Source: Adiantum capillus-veneris (lineage: Eukaryota > Streptophyta > Polypodiopsida > Polypodiales > Pteridaceae). From it: a stretch of DNA of 64,000 nucleotides. The notes beneath the pieces are model-generated. The model had not been told where the DNA came from. It did not search any database and was given only the letters and a program-made list of their open reading frames with translations. A program made the translations under genes and the position numbers. Below, in pieces: positions 1 through 11,891 of the stretch; positions within the stretch are counted from its first letter, which is position 1; each line of letters starts with the position of its first letter. The stretch is from the NCBI GenBank assembly GCA_014529385.2, contig CM043952.1:158007557-158071556 (forward strand), written 5' to 3'.

Positions 1-1208
1 TCATCCAGCAAAGTCTTAGGGTCACCCATATTTAATCAAAATTTGATTTTGACAATTCTACTGGCCTAGATATAAAAAATGGTACCCGAGCACTCTCTTT
101 AATGTGCATGGTTTTTGCTTTGACATACAAAATCAAACAAAATGCACATCAACAGGAAGAGGTGACAGAGAGGAACAATATGCATTCATTACCATAAGAA
201 ATAGATGCGTGTAGAATCCGTAGAGAGCACCAGAAGAAAAATATGCTCTCTTTGCTCTTGCTTTTGCTAATTTGAAAACTCACTTAAAAAATATACAATT
301 TCACTTACATACCTGACCAGCGTTGGGAAGTACTACCTAGGCAAGTCTGATAACTCTTTGAAAGTGGCTAGGCATATTATTTACAACTTGAAATCCCTTG
401 GCCCCTTTTACAGCTTTAGGCTCACAAAAGCTACTGTTGGCACAAAACCCCATGAGTGGATTCGGCCTGCAGTCTTTAGTTTTTTGCGAAATATTCAAGA
501 TTGCAACTTGAGGACCACTATTTCTAGCATAGCTTGCAATCTCCATCCCACATCTTCCTGCTCAAAGGCAACATAGTTTAAAATGGATGCCAAGTGGCTG
601 GCAAAACATCATTTTTTTTTTTGTGAACATGGCTCTCCATCCACTATGTGTTCTCATCTTCCTTTGAGTGTCATCAACATTATGGACAACGATAGGTACA
701 TATGCAAGGTTTCCTTGGATATAGAGTTATATGATATAATTATATGATATCATTATATATAGTATAGATATATATGATATAATATATTTATAGTTAAATA
801 TTTATAGTGATATAGTACATTTATAATTATACATAGAGTACAGTATAATTATACATAGAGTACAATATTATTATACATAGAGTAGAGTATAATGATATAT
901 AGTATAGCTATATATATGGTATAGTTATATATGATTCTACATAATATATTTATATAATTCTTATAGTATAGTTATATATATATATGTATGCTTTGTGGTG
1001 CATATCTTGCTAGATGTTCAAGCTCAAAGTTAGGACTTTTTGAAACTTATACATGTTTTTTGATGTGTATCGTATAAGTAATGTCTGTTTTTTTTCCGTT
1101 TTGATGTTGTTAGAAAAGGCTTCAAATTAAAAGTCAAAAAGCTCGTAAAAATGGTTTTCATTGTAAAAGCTCAAAATCAAAAGCTCGCTAAAAAAAACAC
1201 TCGTAATA
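1..1208. other. gene-free AT-rich sequence
   Basis: I see no coding region with recognisable family features here. The short ORFs on both strands near 337-576 overlap each other and show no motif. The stretch ends at a tandem repeat that begins near 1209. Confidence 0.6.
718..990. repeat. TA-rich low-complexity block
   Basis: The block is made almost only of ata/tat motifs. Between about 825 and 890 it contains three near-copies of a 22-bp unit built around attatacatagagta. It looks like a simple-sequence expansion; no function is visible. Confidence 0.8.
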
Positions 1209-1452
1209 CACAAGTACATTGGTGTAGTGATGGTGGGAGTGCTCCATTCCAACAATAGAAATGAGCCTCAAGAACTTGCACCACCTAAACCCTCCACAAG
1301 AATTCTCCCTACCCAAGCCTGTTTCCAGGTGGCAGAATAGACACCCAGGGGAGGTAACAAAATATAAAATACAAGTACATCAGTGTAGTGATGATGAGCA
1401 CTCCATTCCATTAGTAAAAATGAGCCCCAAGCACTTGCATCACCTAAACCCT
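1209..1452. repeat. diverged tandem repeat (~161-bp period), split by a retrotransposon
   Basis: The word caagtacat at 1211 recurs at 1372, followed by similar text (gtgtagtgatg, ctccattcc, cacctaaaccct). The second unit stops at accct (1448-1452). Its continuation (ccacgaggatgctccctacc) appears at 17241 on the far side of the chromovirus. The first unit shows the uninterrupted version of that join near 1284-1312, so it records the empty site of the insertion. Confidence 0.8.
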
Positions 1453-3739
1453 TGTAAGATGCCCAATTTTTGGGTCTTTTTTAAAAATAAGAAAAATAGC
1501 TTTCAATATCTATTTTGTCAAATTTTGATTTAAGATGCTTGATTGACAGTATTGGAAGGTTCTAAAGTAAAAAGCAAGGCCGTTTCCATGTTCCAGTAGG
1601 TTAGACGAACGTTTGGTGCAATTTTGAAAAAATCTGCTATTTTTGTCTTTTTCATGCTTTTATGTTTTTAGGTGCTTTTTTGCAAAAAGCAAGGTCGGAT
1701 CCTTAATCTACGTGTTTCAGGGAAGCTATGGTTCAATTTTGTAAAAATCTGATTCTTGAGTACTTTTCACACTATTTTTAGCTTTTCATGAGTTTTAGTG
1801 CTTTTTAGTGAAAGGCGAGTCTGCTTTTCTATTCCAGTGGATGAGGGGAACCCGTGATTCATTTTTAGAAGATATTTCTTTTTACGCTATTTTTAGCTTT
1901 TCGTGTTTTTCGGTGTTTTTGAAAAGAAATGTGTTTTTTATGGTGACCTAAACATAAAAATGTTAATTTTAGTCTCCCCGTCAGATTTAAAAATGATCGC
2001 CCATAGCAGAAACTTGACCAAACGGGATTTTTACGAGACTTATTTTTTATAAAAAGCGGTACCGTAAATACGTTGGGGCAGTACCAGAAAGTCATAAGTA
2101 TGCCGGGACATTACAACGCGGCATAGTCTAGCTAAGGTTCCATTAGTTGGCGAGATACTATTTGGTTGGCTAATTTTACTGTAAAAGTTGAATGGTAAGT
2201 GGGAGAGTTGACCACCAAAAGGTGTGCCATGTTTTTAAAAAAGTCTAGGGGCTTTTCCCAAAAGCTTGCAGCTACTTGTGGCTGAGAGTAGCACTAGTAG
2301 CTGGCTTGGGCATCACTCTGGCTTGCTACACTTGCCTATAAATTGCCGATTAGTGCTCCGTTTTCAGTGTCGTCTGTTGCGTCTACTACCGCAAGGCTAT
2401 ACATATCTATTATATGGAGTGGTGTAAGCTCTTCATCACCATCTCCATAAGCTCTTCTCTCCTTGGAAGAAGAAGAAGAAGAAGAAGGATACTCTCTCTC
2501 TACTTGCTTACTATCTTCTCTCTCGTTTCACGATGTACGCGCTCTCCGAAAGCTTTCGTGGCGGATACCTCTACGTAGCTCTCATCACCGCTCTCTTACG
2601 GAAAATCAAGAAGCATTCAACAGCCCTAATGGATTCTAAAGCACAGTGAGAAGCTCTAAACTCCATATCCATCATCATTTCTCTCTCTCTCTATGTCGTT
2701 TTTCTGAGTAGTCACCCTCTCGGTGATTGTTTTTTCGTGTACAAGTGCATGTATGGATTAACCGAGTACGTACAAAGTATTCCCATAATTATTTCATCAT
2801 GTTTAACATGCTAATTTATGCACATGATACATTTATGATCACGTGTGTGCATAAGAAGTGTTTTTTCGTTTCACGTCATAAAGGCGGTAGAAACACTGTT
2901 TTGGTCATAACTCACAAACCGTTATGAATCAGGCCGAACCCTTTACACCAAAGATAAAACACATCATTTAGAACATTTTATTTAAGGCATAATGTGAAAA
3001 TCATGCATGATCTAAGAGATATGGTCAAAAAACAGCTTGCTTCCCACTGCACAACCAAATTTTTTGACTCTAGGCTCCTTAGAGAATCACTATATAGATT
3101 CACCGGATGGGCAAACCCACTTAACCAGTTTAAAACCTTGATGAAACTTGATGATAAATAAATTTAGGTCTTCATTATCACCTCGGGAATGCGAGTTATT
3201 CATCGTTCCATAACTGTTTTTACCTACACGTATAAGGGTGCTACCCAGAGGGGGTACCATATGATGTCACGAGTTAACCAAAACGTTTATGTATGATTTA
3301 TGGGTTGTTTTGATGAGTTGATTTCAGCTATTAGATGCTCATAAACTTATATGAGAGTATATGGTTAGACATCCCGAACCGCATAGGAAAATATGATTAA
3401 AGTGGCTTTCTTTTTGGGTTACCGCTTGTTGTGTAAGTACCATATGGGTAAAGTGATGTGATAGAGTGATAATGTATATTGTATATCTGAACCTGATGCA
3501 TTATTTTGAGGTCAAATACTTTCATTTTCATGTTATGAATTCACCCAAAAATGTCAAAAAGTTGTTTTTTGCATATGTGTGAAGTTATGGTTTATAGTTG
3601 ACCTAAAGGTCGGAGCTGTTTTGCATCATGTTTATGGTGATGGAATGTTATCATATGATGTATGGAAACTTATGGATTGATCTAGATACCTCATATACAT
3701 GGTTATGATTGCTTTCCACCTTTCTAGGTCAAAACTATC
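1453..3739 (+). repeat. chromovirus 5' LTR, first part
   Basis: This part is collinear with 13311-15650 of the 3' LTR at high similarity, including the stretch on rising gaagaagaag (about 2466) and the gtgattg..gtgtacaagtgcatgtatgg region (about 2723). The last five bases, ctatc, are the target duplication of the nested element. The CT run here (about 2680-2692) is far shorter than its partner in the 3' LTR. Confidence 0.9.
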
Positions 3740-3901
3740 TATAAGAATCCCAGGAGCTAGAGACCTGATCCTCCACCCAACCGCCCGTATTTATAAGCTC
3801 TTAGCCCTAGGATCCCCTTTCCACATTGCTAGCTAGCCCGTGGCCGGGGTCCGTGACCCCCCTTAGGGTAGAGCCCTGCCCGTAGGACCCGTGTCCTGAC
3901 A
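3740..3901 (-). repeat. 3' LTR of the nested short-LTR element
   Basis: It pairs with 9065-9226, both 162 bp. It contains the same TATA-like motif (reverse complement of tatttata). The outer end reads ta instead of the tg kept in the other copy, so the terminal dinucleotide has mutated. Confidence 0.9.
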
Positions 3902-3914
3902 TTACTCCCCCCTT
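3902..3914 (-). promoter_or_regulatory. polypurine tract of the nested element
   Basis: On the minus strand the bases just before the LTR read AAAGGGGGGAGTAA. This is a classic plus-strand primer for LTR-element reverse transcription and fixes the element on the minus strand. Confidence 0.85.
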
Positions 3915-4960
3915 TGGAAGAGTTTTCGTCCTCAAAAACACAAGTGGTGGTATCTTCATAAGAACACTAATGTTTTCCAACGTGGCATCCCTCATGGATC
4001 CAACGGTTTGTTGAATCAAAACCCGGTTCATTGGGAGGTTCAATTAAATCAAGAATAACATCTTGATTTTCCACATTGTTGTCCATGTACAACCGTCTTG
4101 GTTAACCGACCCATAACCAACATAATGTGAAGACTCCATTTAAAACTCACTTGAGTATGTTAAATGAGTTATCATAACTAAGAGGTGTCTAAATGCATAC
4201 CCAGGTTTCAGACTTTCTGAAGGTACTTGAATGTGCAATATAACCTCGGCTCATCTTTCCATGAAAGTACTATGCTGACATACTCATCAGCAGCAACCAA
4301 GTCCTTGACTTGCTATGGTTTCTTGCCAATAGCCAACCGCATCAAAACTGATGATTAAGGTTGATAACTTGAGAATAACAGGCAAAGACTAAAACTAGCC
4401 ATAACATGCCTTTCATCATATGAAGCAAACTCCAAACTAGAAAGGTAACCGATCCAGTTGTTTCACTTCTTGCTAACGTATGCACTTAGCATATCCTTTA
4501 GCGTGATTTAACGTATGCACTTTGCATATCCTTTAGTACTAAATAGAATGCTTGTAAACTGCCCATCCTACACAAGATGAATAGCAGCAGTAAGAGGGAG
4601 GTGCTTTCCCCCAACCACTTACAGAAAGTCGCCCACGACAAACTATGACTCAATCATTGAGTATCCAGCCATATACTCGATACGGAATGGACACAACCAA
4701 CTAGGTTGAAAGCAGATTGGAGTTTGAAGCAGCCAATCACAAACACTCATACTCAGCCATCACCTTGTATGGCAGGGTGTAAACTTATACGAAATCTGCA
4801 AGAGAGATTGCACTGGCAGTGCAAAAGGGTGCAGAAAGAATAAAGTCCATGAATTTGCATGCCGCTCCGAATAAATGTGTGTTAAACACTAGGGCCCATA
4901 ACACCTAGTGTGCATGCATTTAACACAAACATATCCGAACCGCAATTCCATGACGAGACT

Positions 4961-5138
4961 TTGGACCATAATAGAATGTGACAACCTGGTCACACCTAGG
5001 TACCAACCATGAGACATTCTCATGAACATAGCATACTTTGCAACAAAAGTTGGACCATAACAGAATGTGACAACCCAGTCACACTTAGGTACCAACCATG
5101 AGACATTCTCATGAACATAGCATACTTAGCTATATGTA
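4961..5138. repeat. 89-bp tandem duplication inside the nested element
   Basis: The segment beginning ttggaccataa at 4961 is repeated from 5050 with few differences; both copies carry gaatgtgacaac and accaaccatgagacattctc. It lies in non-coding interior sequence. Confidence 0.85.
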
Positions 5139-6486
5139 GAAACAACCCTCCGTTAAGGTGGTTTCACAGCACTTGTAATCGTAACAAGTTTGTACTTAGT
5201 ACCCGATAATTTTTGGCCACTGAAATTGCTTCTGATACTGTGTGCTCAAAATGGTCGAACCAATGGATACGACCAGCACCTAGGGACTTCATCGCGACAC
5301 ATTGGTAGAGTTTTTGCGCCAGTGTCAGTCCCAGAGACTCATATTCTCCACATGTGGAATATGTCTCAAACAAGGATATCAAGAAAAGTGACATCCATCA
5401 AGTACAAGCTGGTACTTGTGTGTGGAGGTAACTGCAAACACTCCGCAACAAGAGTGAGAGGGACCCTCATTATCATGCTCCACACTGGCTGAACTGAACT
5501 CCTTGAGTTCCTAGACCATGTTGTATCCCATGTGACAACATGCGCCAAATCGAACCCTACAACTAGGTTCGTAACAGCATAAGGTATGGTGGACACTATG
5601 GTCCAAAATACTCTTTTCCAACATGCCCTTGGCATGGCTTTGAAACAGTCAAGCGTATTTATACGACTTGCACTGGAAACCGTGGATGTTGCCTACGCAA
5701 TCCAACCCTTTGGATAACATCTACGTAGTCAAACCCCTTGGTAAGACCCTCTATAGAAACTGCTCAACTAGCAGGCAACGGTAACCAACATAGTTAACCG
5801 TGTACATATTGATTGGAATCAACTCGAAAAGTTGAATTAGTCCGCTACCGTGTGGTAGATTGCGGAATTCTTTCCTTGAAAGTTTAACTGGGAGAGATCA
5901 AACTGTGATCCTCAATGCCTATGGGGTGATTTAGTAGTCACCCTCCGGGTCGTACCCCAAACAATATGTCCATAGACACGCCGTAGTGCTATAGAGAGAG
6001 CAAGAAATCCACACAAGTGAACTGCCTAGCTCTTGTGGACAGCCATGTTGTCTCAACTGATTGTTGTATCTCTACTTCCTTGTAGAGATCAGCTACTGTG
6101 AGTTGAAGATTTATCAAAAACTCAACTTGAGTGTCGCACTTAAAACATGTAGTGTAAAAAGGACACTGTAAACATCCGTAATGACAAGACTCTTGCTTGC
6201 CCATTAACATCGATGTATACTTCCCTGGATAGATCTGCTCAATCTTGAAAACAATCACCCAAAGAATTTTAATAGTTGGGTCTTACCCTTAGCCTGACAA
6301 TGGCTCTTAGCCTGTGTGGCTCATAGGCCTTATGCAAGGTAATGTTCAAAAGACGAACCAATGAAGACTAATTGGAGTAGCATCGTAGCCACGTTTTAGC
6401 TGAGAGTTAGGGCACCTTGGCTCAGGCTGACTCACGAGCAAAACATGTATCAAAAGTTTCTTAGAAGATTTTCATTTTTTCCTTAA

Positions 6487-6507
6487 AGAGAGAGAGAGAG
6501 AGAGAGA
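6487..6507. repeat. short (GA)n microsatellite
   Basis: A run of about 10 GA units inside the nested element. Confidence 0.9.
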
Positions 6508-6859
6508 AGAAGAGCATGCTGGGCTGAGGAAATTTCCTTAAGTTTTAGAGTGTGCACCCAAGCTATAGGCTCTTACGCATCTTATGCTTGACTTGCAGCT
6601 TATCATATAAGCATTCCACAATAGTCCGGTATGACTCGCTCATGGAGAGAGGTATCACATCTGGACCTACCTTCCTTGTAGGGGTTGTGATTGTATGAAA
6701 ATGACTTAGCAGTGGCACGTTGCCTGTGAAATAAGTGTTGTTGTATGTTGACAGCAACCCAAACTGGTAGGGATTGTGTGAGCGAATAGTCTCTAATTTG
6801 CTAGTTTCCCAAACTTGTGTGCCAATGCCCTTGACTCCAAGTCATTGGGCAGTACCTTG

Positions 6860-7640
6860 GCACAAGGGAGAAGCCTTGTTTCATGTAAAATTGCCAAAGA
6901 ACTTTGCTTTGCACAATGACAGTCATTGCCAAGCAAAGTGTAAACATGGAAAAAATAAGAAAAACTTAAACTTGGCTAACCTAGTAGTTGTTGCTGCAAC
7001 CAGTTGTCATGAGATTCCAAAGGGAAAGCTCGCGTAAAGATGGCTCATAGCCAAATCTACCGTGCGAGAGAAACTTGTCGCATATGGATATACGCCCTTT
7101 TGTATCATATACATCCGTCGTATACGAAATGAAATAATCTGTAAACAGTTTGCTAAAGCCTTCCCAAGTTTGTATGCTCATAGCATATGCCAAACGTGAT
7201 GAGTCACTATGCAAGATGCATAAATAGAAGCCTTGCTTCATCTAAATCGGGTAGTGCTAATAGCCAACTGATGTGGCTGCCAATAGCATGACAAAAATAA
7301 TCGACCTTGTCGAGCAATTTCAAGTGAAATTAACCAGTATTGTGTGGCAAGCATCCTATGTCAGCTGGTAGAAACAGTGACAAGGAGTCGGCCATGCCGA
7401 GCAACTTGTTGCCCTCAACAAATCCAGTAATAGGCCATGCGGGTCACCTTGAGATACTGAAAAACCGGCCCTTGACCCTGCCTTTGAAGCAAAAAGTAAC
7501 TTGTGACGAGTGTGCTCCATTAAGGTACTCAGGAGAAGCCATGCTTCATATAAGTATGTCTTGCCTCATTGCCAATAAATACTATTAGCAATCGATGACA
7601 TAGCAAAAAGAGTCGACCTTGTCGAGCATGCATAAAAAAT
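6860..7640. repeat. degenerate ~300-bp interior repeats
   Basis: The phrase gagaagcc(t/a)tg(c/t)ttcat appears near 6870, 7225 and 7535. Two of these are followed at a similar distance by tcgaccttgtcgagca (near 7300 and 7613). This suggests that the interior of the nested element grew by old segmental duplications. Copies are diverged, so boundaries are approximate. Confidence 0.5.
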
Positions 7641-8918
7641 TGATCGTATCGAATTATAAACGTAATGGAAAAGCCGTAAAACCCATGTAGGTGATGCATC
7701 TCGTACCTGATTGGCATTATGAGTGATAGCCATGATCATTCATTCCATTGCATACGAGAGTTACGAAGCACATGCGCAATAAGTACTCCTCTTCATGCTG
7801 TCAAGGGCCTTGCCCATTTCACAACCAATATGGTATCATGTGAGAACTATAATGCTCTTACCTGCCAAGTGTGATTGCCATTGTTCATGACAATCACCAC
7901 CCCTAGCCTTAGTGTCTGCATCACCACATAGTGTGGTTAAATGTTGTATAGGTATAGAATCCTTGCTTCTCTGCAAGCCCAAACTCAGGGCGCTTGCCAG
8001 TCGCCTTGAAATCGGCTATGCCGAGCAGCGATCCAACCATGCAAAACAACTTTGCACGCATGAGCCGAATTAGCCACCGGCTTTGCCGTTGCATCAAAGA
8101 TGAAGCTTAGAAATTCGATATGTATAAGTCTGCAAAATAAACTCAAAATCAAGTAAGCGTTAAATAAAACTGTGTACCCAGGACCTTGTTGATCAACTAA
8201 GGTTGTCCTTTTTTCCCCTTTGGTATTCAATGCTTGATTTTTATCGCAATCATGGCATCTTTGCTTTGGCTTTCGGCACCTTGTCGATCCTTATGATTGT
8301 CTGTCCACACCATGCCTTGCATGCATTACTTGCTGCGGTGCTCCATTGTAATTCTTAGTTTTCAAGCCGTGTCGGGTCGAATTTGGAGCCATGCGGCACT
8401 GCGTTGCGATGAAATCATACCGGCTTGTGGAGCCTTGTGACTTTATGGTTCGGAAGCAGGCGGCCTTGCCGCTTGCGGCTTGCGAAGCTGTGCTCCCAAA
8501 GCCCTTGGAGCTCGACTGTGGGCACGGCCGCTTAGGGCTAATTGGTTTGCGAAGCCCTAAGGCTTCACCATGTGAAACCAAGCCATGGCAGACTGCATGC
8601 GCGAAGAAAGAGGAGCCAAATCTGTCGCGTGAAGAAAGGGGAGCCATGACGCGCAGGAAGGCTGTCACCACGAGGCGTCCCCATGACAAACTCTCAAACA
8701 CCTTCTCCAGAGCCTCCAACAAGCCCCAGAGCGCCCGTTTTCCTGCAGGTTGACGAGTCGCTCCTCCCGTTTAGCAAGGGATTCGGCCCACGCCACGGCC
8801 CCGACCGCCTGCTTAGCCTCCTTGCCCACGTGGTTGCATGTTCATGCGAGACATGCACATCTTGTTCTTGAAGAAGTTCAAAAGAGAGCCGGAGAGGTAG
8901 AGGCCATGCCCCATGCTA

Positions 8919-8922
<4 letters not shown>

Positions 8923-8999
<77 letters not shown>

Positions 9000-9020
9000 G
9001 AGAGAGACAGAGAGAGAGAG
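8923..9020. repeat. (GA)n microsatellite
   Basis: About 98 bp of GA dinucleotides, with two aca interruptions near the right end. It lies 30 bp inside the primer-binding site of the nested element, in its 5' leader. ORFs made of Arg-Glu or Leu-Ser repeats here are artefacts. Confidence 0.95.
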
Positions 9021-9051
9021 TCATTCTCTCTCCAGCTCGCCCTCCTCCATA

Positions 9052-9063
9052 GCTCCGATACCA
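9052..9063 (-). promoter_or_regulatory. primer-binding site, initiator tRNA-Met type
   Basis: The minus strand reads TGGTATCGGAGC one base after the 5' LTR. It differs at one base from TGGTATCAGAGC, the common plant initiator-Met primer site. Confidence 0.85.
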
Positions 9064-9064
9064 G

Positions 9065-9226
9065 TGTAAGAACCCTAGGAGCTAGAGACCTGGATCCTCC
9101 ACCCAACCGCCCGTATTTATAGGCTCTTAGCCCTAGGATCCCCTTTCCACATTGCTAGCTGGCCCATGGCCGGGGTCCGTGACCCCCTTAGGGTAGGGCC
9201 TTGCCCGTAGGACCCGTGTCCTGACA
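9065..9226 (-). repeat. 5' LTR of the nested short-LTR element
   Basis: It begins tg and ends ca on both strands and pairs with 3740-3901. The minus strand carries TATAAATA (9114-9121), a likely TATA box, about 50 bp from the LTR/primer-site junction. Confidence 0.9.
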
Positions 9227-9231
9227 CTATC

Positions 9232-9330
9232 CCTATGTGCTAGAGAGGTGAAGAGCAGATGTGATGCATCAACTTTGCATGGTTGGATGTTGTCAAAATT
9301 GCATTTTTATATCATAATTAGTTTTTGGTC
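9232..9330 (+). repeat. chromovirus 5' LTR, second part, truncated
   Basis: After the nested element the text cctatgtgctagagaggtga resumes and matches 15655-15750 of the 3' LTR. Similarity stops near 9330. About 1.5 kb of LTR, the primer site and the start of gag are missing here compared with the 3' LTR. Confidence 0.8.
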
Positions 9331-9430
9331 GGACTCTTTTTATGAATGAAATAATCATGTATTAAGGGTGATATGTGTGTAGATCTGGAATCATACTATC
9401 AACATTCTTGTCAAGTATGCTCCAACAGGG

Positions 9431-10061
9431 ATGACTCAACAGGTCAAAATAGCTCGATTCGTGTCAACATTACATAATCCTATGAATACTAGACTCTATA
9501 GTCTTCGTCTTACTAATTTTGCAGATGTACTTGATGCAGGCAAACCCATTGAAATAGAGTTATCTTCTACCAAAAATAGGAAATTAAAACCTGTTCCTGT
9601 TTGTGAAATCAAAAAGCCTTGTCCCAAGGAGGAACAAATGTCTGGAAATCCACAACAAATAAGAGAGAACTTATTACGTATGAAAGCCAGACAGAATCAT
9701 TTTGTGCTACACTTGTCTTGATCCTGGTCATCAATCCAGGGATTGTCCATTTAACAATTCAAGATTCACAGGATTAGTGACAGTTATGAACTTAGAAACT
9801 TCACGATTTAGAGCAATTTCAATCAGCAAAACTTTAACCAAACCAAGAGACAACCCCAAAACCAAGGAAATTTTGGACCATGCAATCCACCTTTTGTTTG
9901 GAATGGACCGTTTTCCAACAATAACAACAACGGAAATATTAACCGTCAACCTCGTCCAAGAGGAGGAGGGAATCAAAGACCTCGGGGAAGACCTCAAGTT
10001 AACAGAGCTCAAGGGGCTAGAGGTGAGGGAAATCAAGCAAACGAGTATGTTCATGTTGTAA
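9431..10061 (+). pseudogene. chromovirus gag remnant with zinc knuckle
   Basis: The first reading frame (9431-9721) resembles the end of a Ty3 capsid domain (runs such as YSLRLTNFADVLDAGKPIEIE). A frameshift near 9700 then leads to a nucleocapsid zinc knuckle, CYTCLDPGHQSRDC, which fits CX2CX4HX4C. The capsid N-terminus is missing, so the protein cannot work. Downstream residues run on toward the protease with more frame changes. Confidence 0.8.
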
Positions 10062-10079
10062 TTGAACATCAGGGAGTGA

Positions 10080-11300
10080 ATGAGCAATATTCAGTAATTC
10101 AAACCCCAGCAGAGTATCAAGGTAACAATTTTACCTTATTGATTGATTCAGGGAGTACACATTCTTTTATATCTCCTAAGTGCATCAAATCTCATTTTGT
10201 CTAAACACCCTAATACATACCTTACTGTAGGATTAGCTACAGGTAGGAAGGTTAGATATTTTACTTCAATGGATAACTTGAATTTTGTTTTGGATGGTCA
10301 TAATACTTTGCACTTCAGAGTCTTACCCATAGGAATCTACGATGGAATCCTAGGAATGGATCGGCTTAAAGCCAATGATGCTCACATACATTGTAAAGAT
10401 GCTTCCTTGACTTTTGAAAATGACAATAACTCGAGGGTTACATTTATTGTTGGGAAACGGGGAAAGCCTAAGCTCAAACTAGTGAACTTTACCAAACTTA
10501 TGAAGAGTCATAGAAAAAATGAAATAATTTATGCAATAAAGCTTAACCCTAAAGAGAAGAAGATTCATTCACCTGAACCGGAATGGATAACAGAATTTGA
10601 TGATGTATTTCCTGAAGAACTTTCACAATTACCACCTAAGCATGATGTTAATCATGCAATAGAGCTTACTCTAGGAGCTCAACCAGTTTCCCATAGACCT
10701 TACAAAATGTCAGTACCTGAATCTGTGGAACTCAAGGAGCAATTAACTCAACTTCTGGAACAAGGCTTCATTCGACCTAGCGTTTCTCCATGGAGTACTC
10801 ATGTTCTCGTTAATTGGAAGAAGGGTGGTACTCTGCATCTTTGTATTGATTATCATGGATTGAACCAAGTAATGGTTAAGAATAAGTATGCAATACCAAG
10901 GATTGATGAACTGCTTGACCGATTACATGGAGCTTATATCTTCACAAAGATTGATCTTAAGTCAGGGTATTACCAAATCCGAATCAAGGAAGAAGACATA
11001 CCAAAGACAGAATTTAATACTTATTTTGGACATTATGAATTTATAATTATGCCTTTTGGACTTACCAATGCTCCTGCAACTTTTAATCGTCTTATGACCG
11101 ATGTGTTTTGAGAACATCTTGATGACTTTGTTCTTGTCTTCTTTGATGATATCCTGGTTTACTCAAGAAATAGAGAAGAAAACGAACAAGATGTGCGGCG
11201 AGTACTTGAACTTATCGGTCAAAATCAACTTTATGCCAAACGTAGAAAATGCACCTTCTTCTCACTGACAAGGTGGAATATCTGTGATTTATTGTATCCA
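10080..11300 (+). pseudogene. chromovirus protease and reverse transcriptase, frameshifted
   Basis: The retropepsin active-site motif DSGSTHSF is encoded near 10147-10167. The frame then shifts, and an ORF to 11111 carries the end of the protease (ILGMDRL) and the RT fingers and palm: [27 protein letters not shown] and [11 protein letters not shown] stop at 11109-11111 interrupts it. The catalytic segment FFDDILVYS follows at about 11137-11163 in the same region. The RT enzyme would copy element RNA into cDNA in cytoplasmic particles. Nonsense and frameshift changes show it is dead. Confidence 0.85.
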
Positions 11301-11850
11301 AGGATGGTGCTTCTACTGACCCAAGCAAGATCAAAGCTATTATAGCTTGGCCTACACAGAAATCAATATGAGAAGTAAGTGGCTTTTTTGGTTTAACAGG
11401 ATGGTATCGTACATTTATTCAAGGCTACACGAAGATTGCATCTCCATTTACTAATACGCTTAAGAAGGCTAAAGTGTTTACTTGGAATGAATGTACTCAA
11501 AGTAGTTTTGAGAAACTCAAAGAAGCTTTATTCTGTCTCAAGAAGGAAAAGCAATAGCTTATGAATCTCGTAAGTTACGTATACATGAGTTAAATTATCC
11601 TACACATGACTTGGAATTATTGGCCGTTTTGCATGCTCTTAATGTATGGTGACATTATCTTCTTGGAAGGAGATTTGAATTACATACAGACCATAAAAGC
11701 CTAAAGTGGATCTACACCCAACCTGACCTTAATATGCGGCAATGAAGATGGATGGAGTTATTATGCGAGTATGGTTTTGAAATTGACTATAAACCTGGGA
11801 AGTAAAATCTTGTGGCCGATGCCTTAAGCAGGAAGAGGTAGCAGTTGTCA
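11300..11850 (+). pseudogene. chromovirus RNase H remnant with internal deletion
   Basis: Readable pieces include GWYRTFIQGYTKIA (tether), [35 protein letters not shown] and YKPGK.NLVADALSRKR. Near 11530 the sequence jumps from KLKEAL straight to the [12 protein letters not shown] part. The segment that normally carries the first catalytic Asp (TDAS) is therefore deleted. Several stops follow. Confidence 0.75.
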
Positions 11851-11891
11851 CAACCTCTACTACTTCCTTATTTGACCTTATTCGAGAAGGA

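Larger units (their letters stand above)
3740..9226 (-). mobile_element. non-autonomous LTR retrotransposon with 162-bp LTRs, nested in the chromovirus LTR
   Basis: Two 162-bp direct repeats (3740-3901 and 9065-9226) are flanked by a perfect 5-bp duplication, ctatc (3735-3739 and 9227-9231). Removing the insert restores the sequence seen in the other chromovirus LTR (aaaacta..ccctatgtgc near 15650). Read on the minus strand, a primer-binding site for initiator tRNA-Met follows the right LTR, and a polypurine tract precedes the left LTR. The 5.1-kb interior has no recognisable gag or pol on either strand. It has degenerate internal repeats, an 89-bp duplication and a long GA run. The best label is a LARD-like or otherwise non-autonomous element whose proteins come from elsewhere. 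A decayed pol that I failed to recognise is less likely. Confidence 0.85.

Noticed and set aside
8291-8753. Overlapping ORFs of 143 and 120 codons on opposite strands
   Set aside because: They lie in a GC-richer part of the non-coding nested element, mirror each other, and show no domain or motif.
8750-9122. Overlapping ORFs of Arg-Glu or Leu-Ser repeats on both strands
   Set aside because: They are translations of the GA microsatellite.
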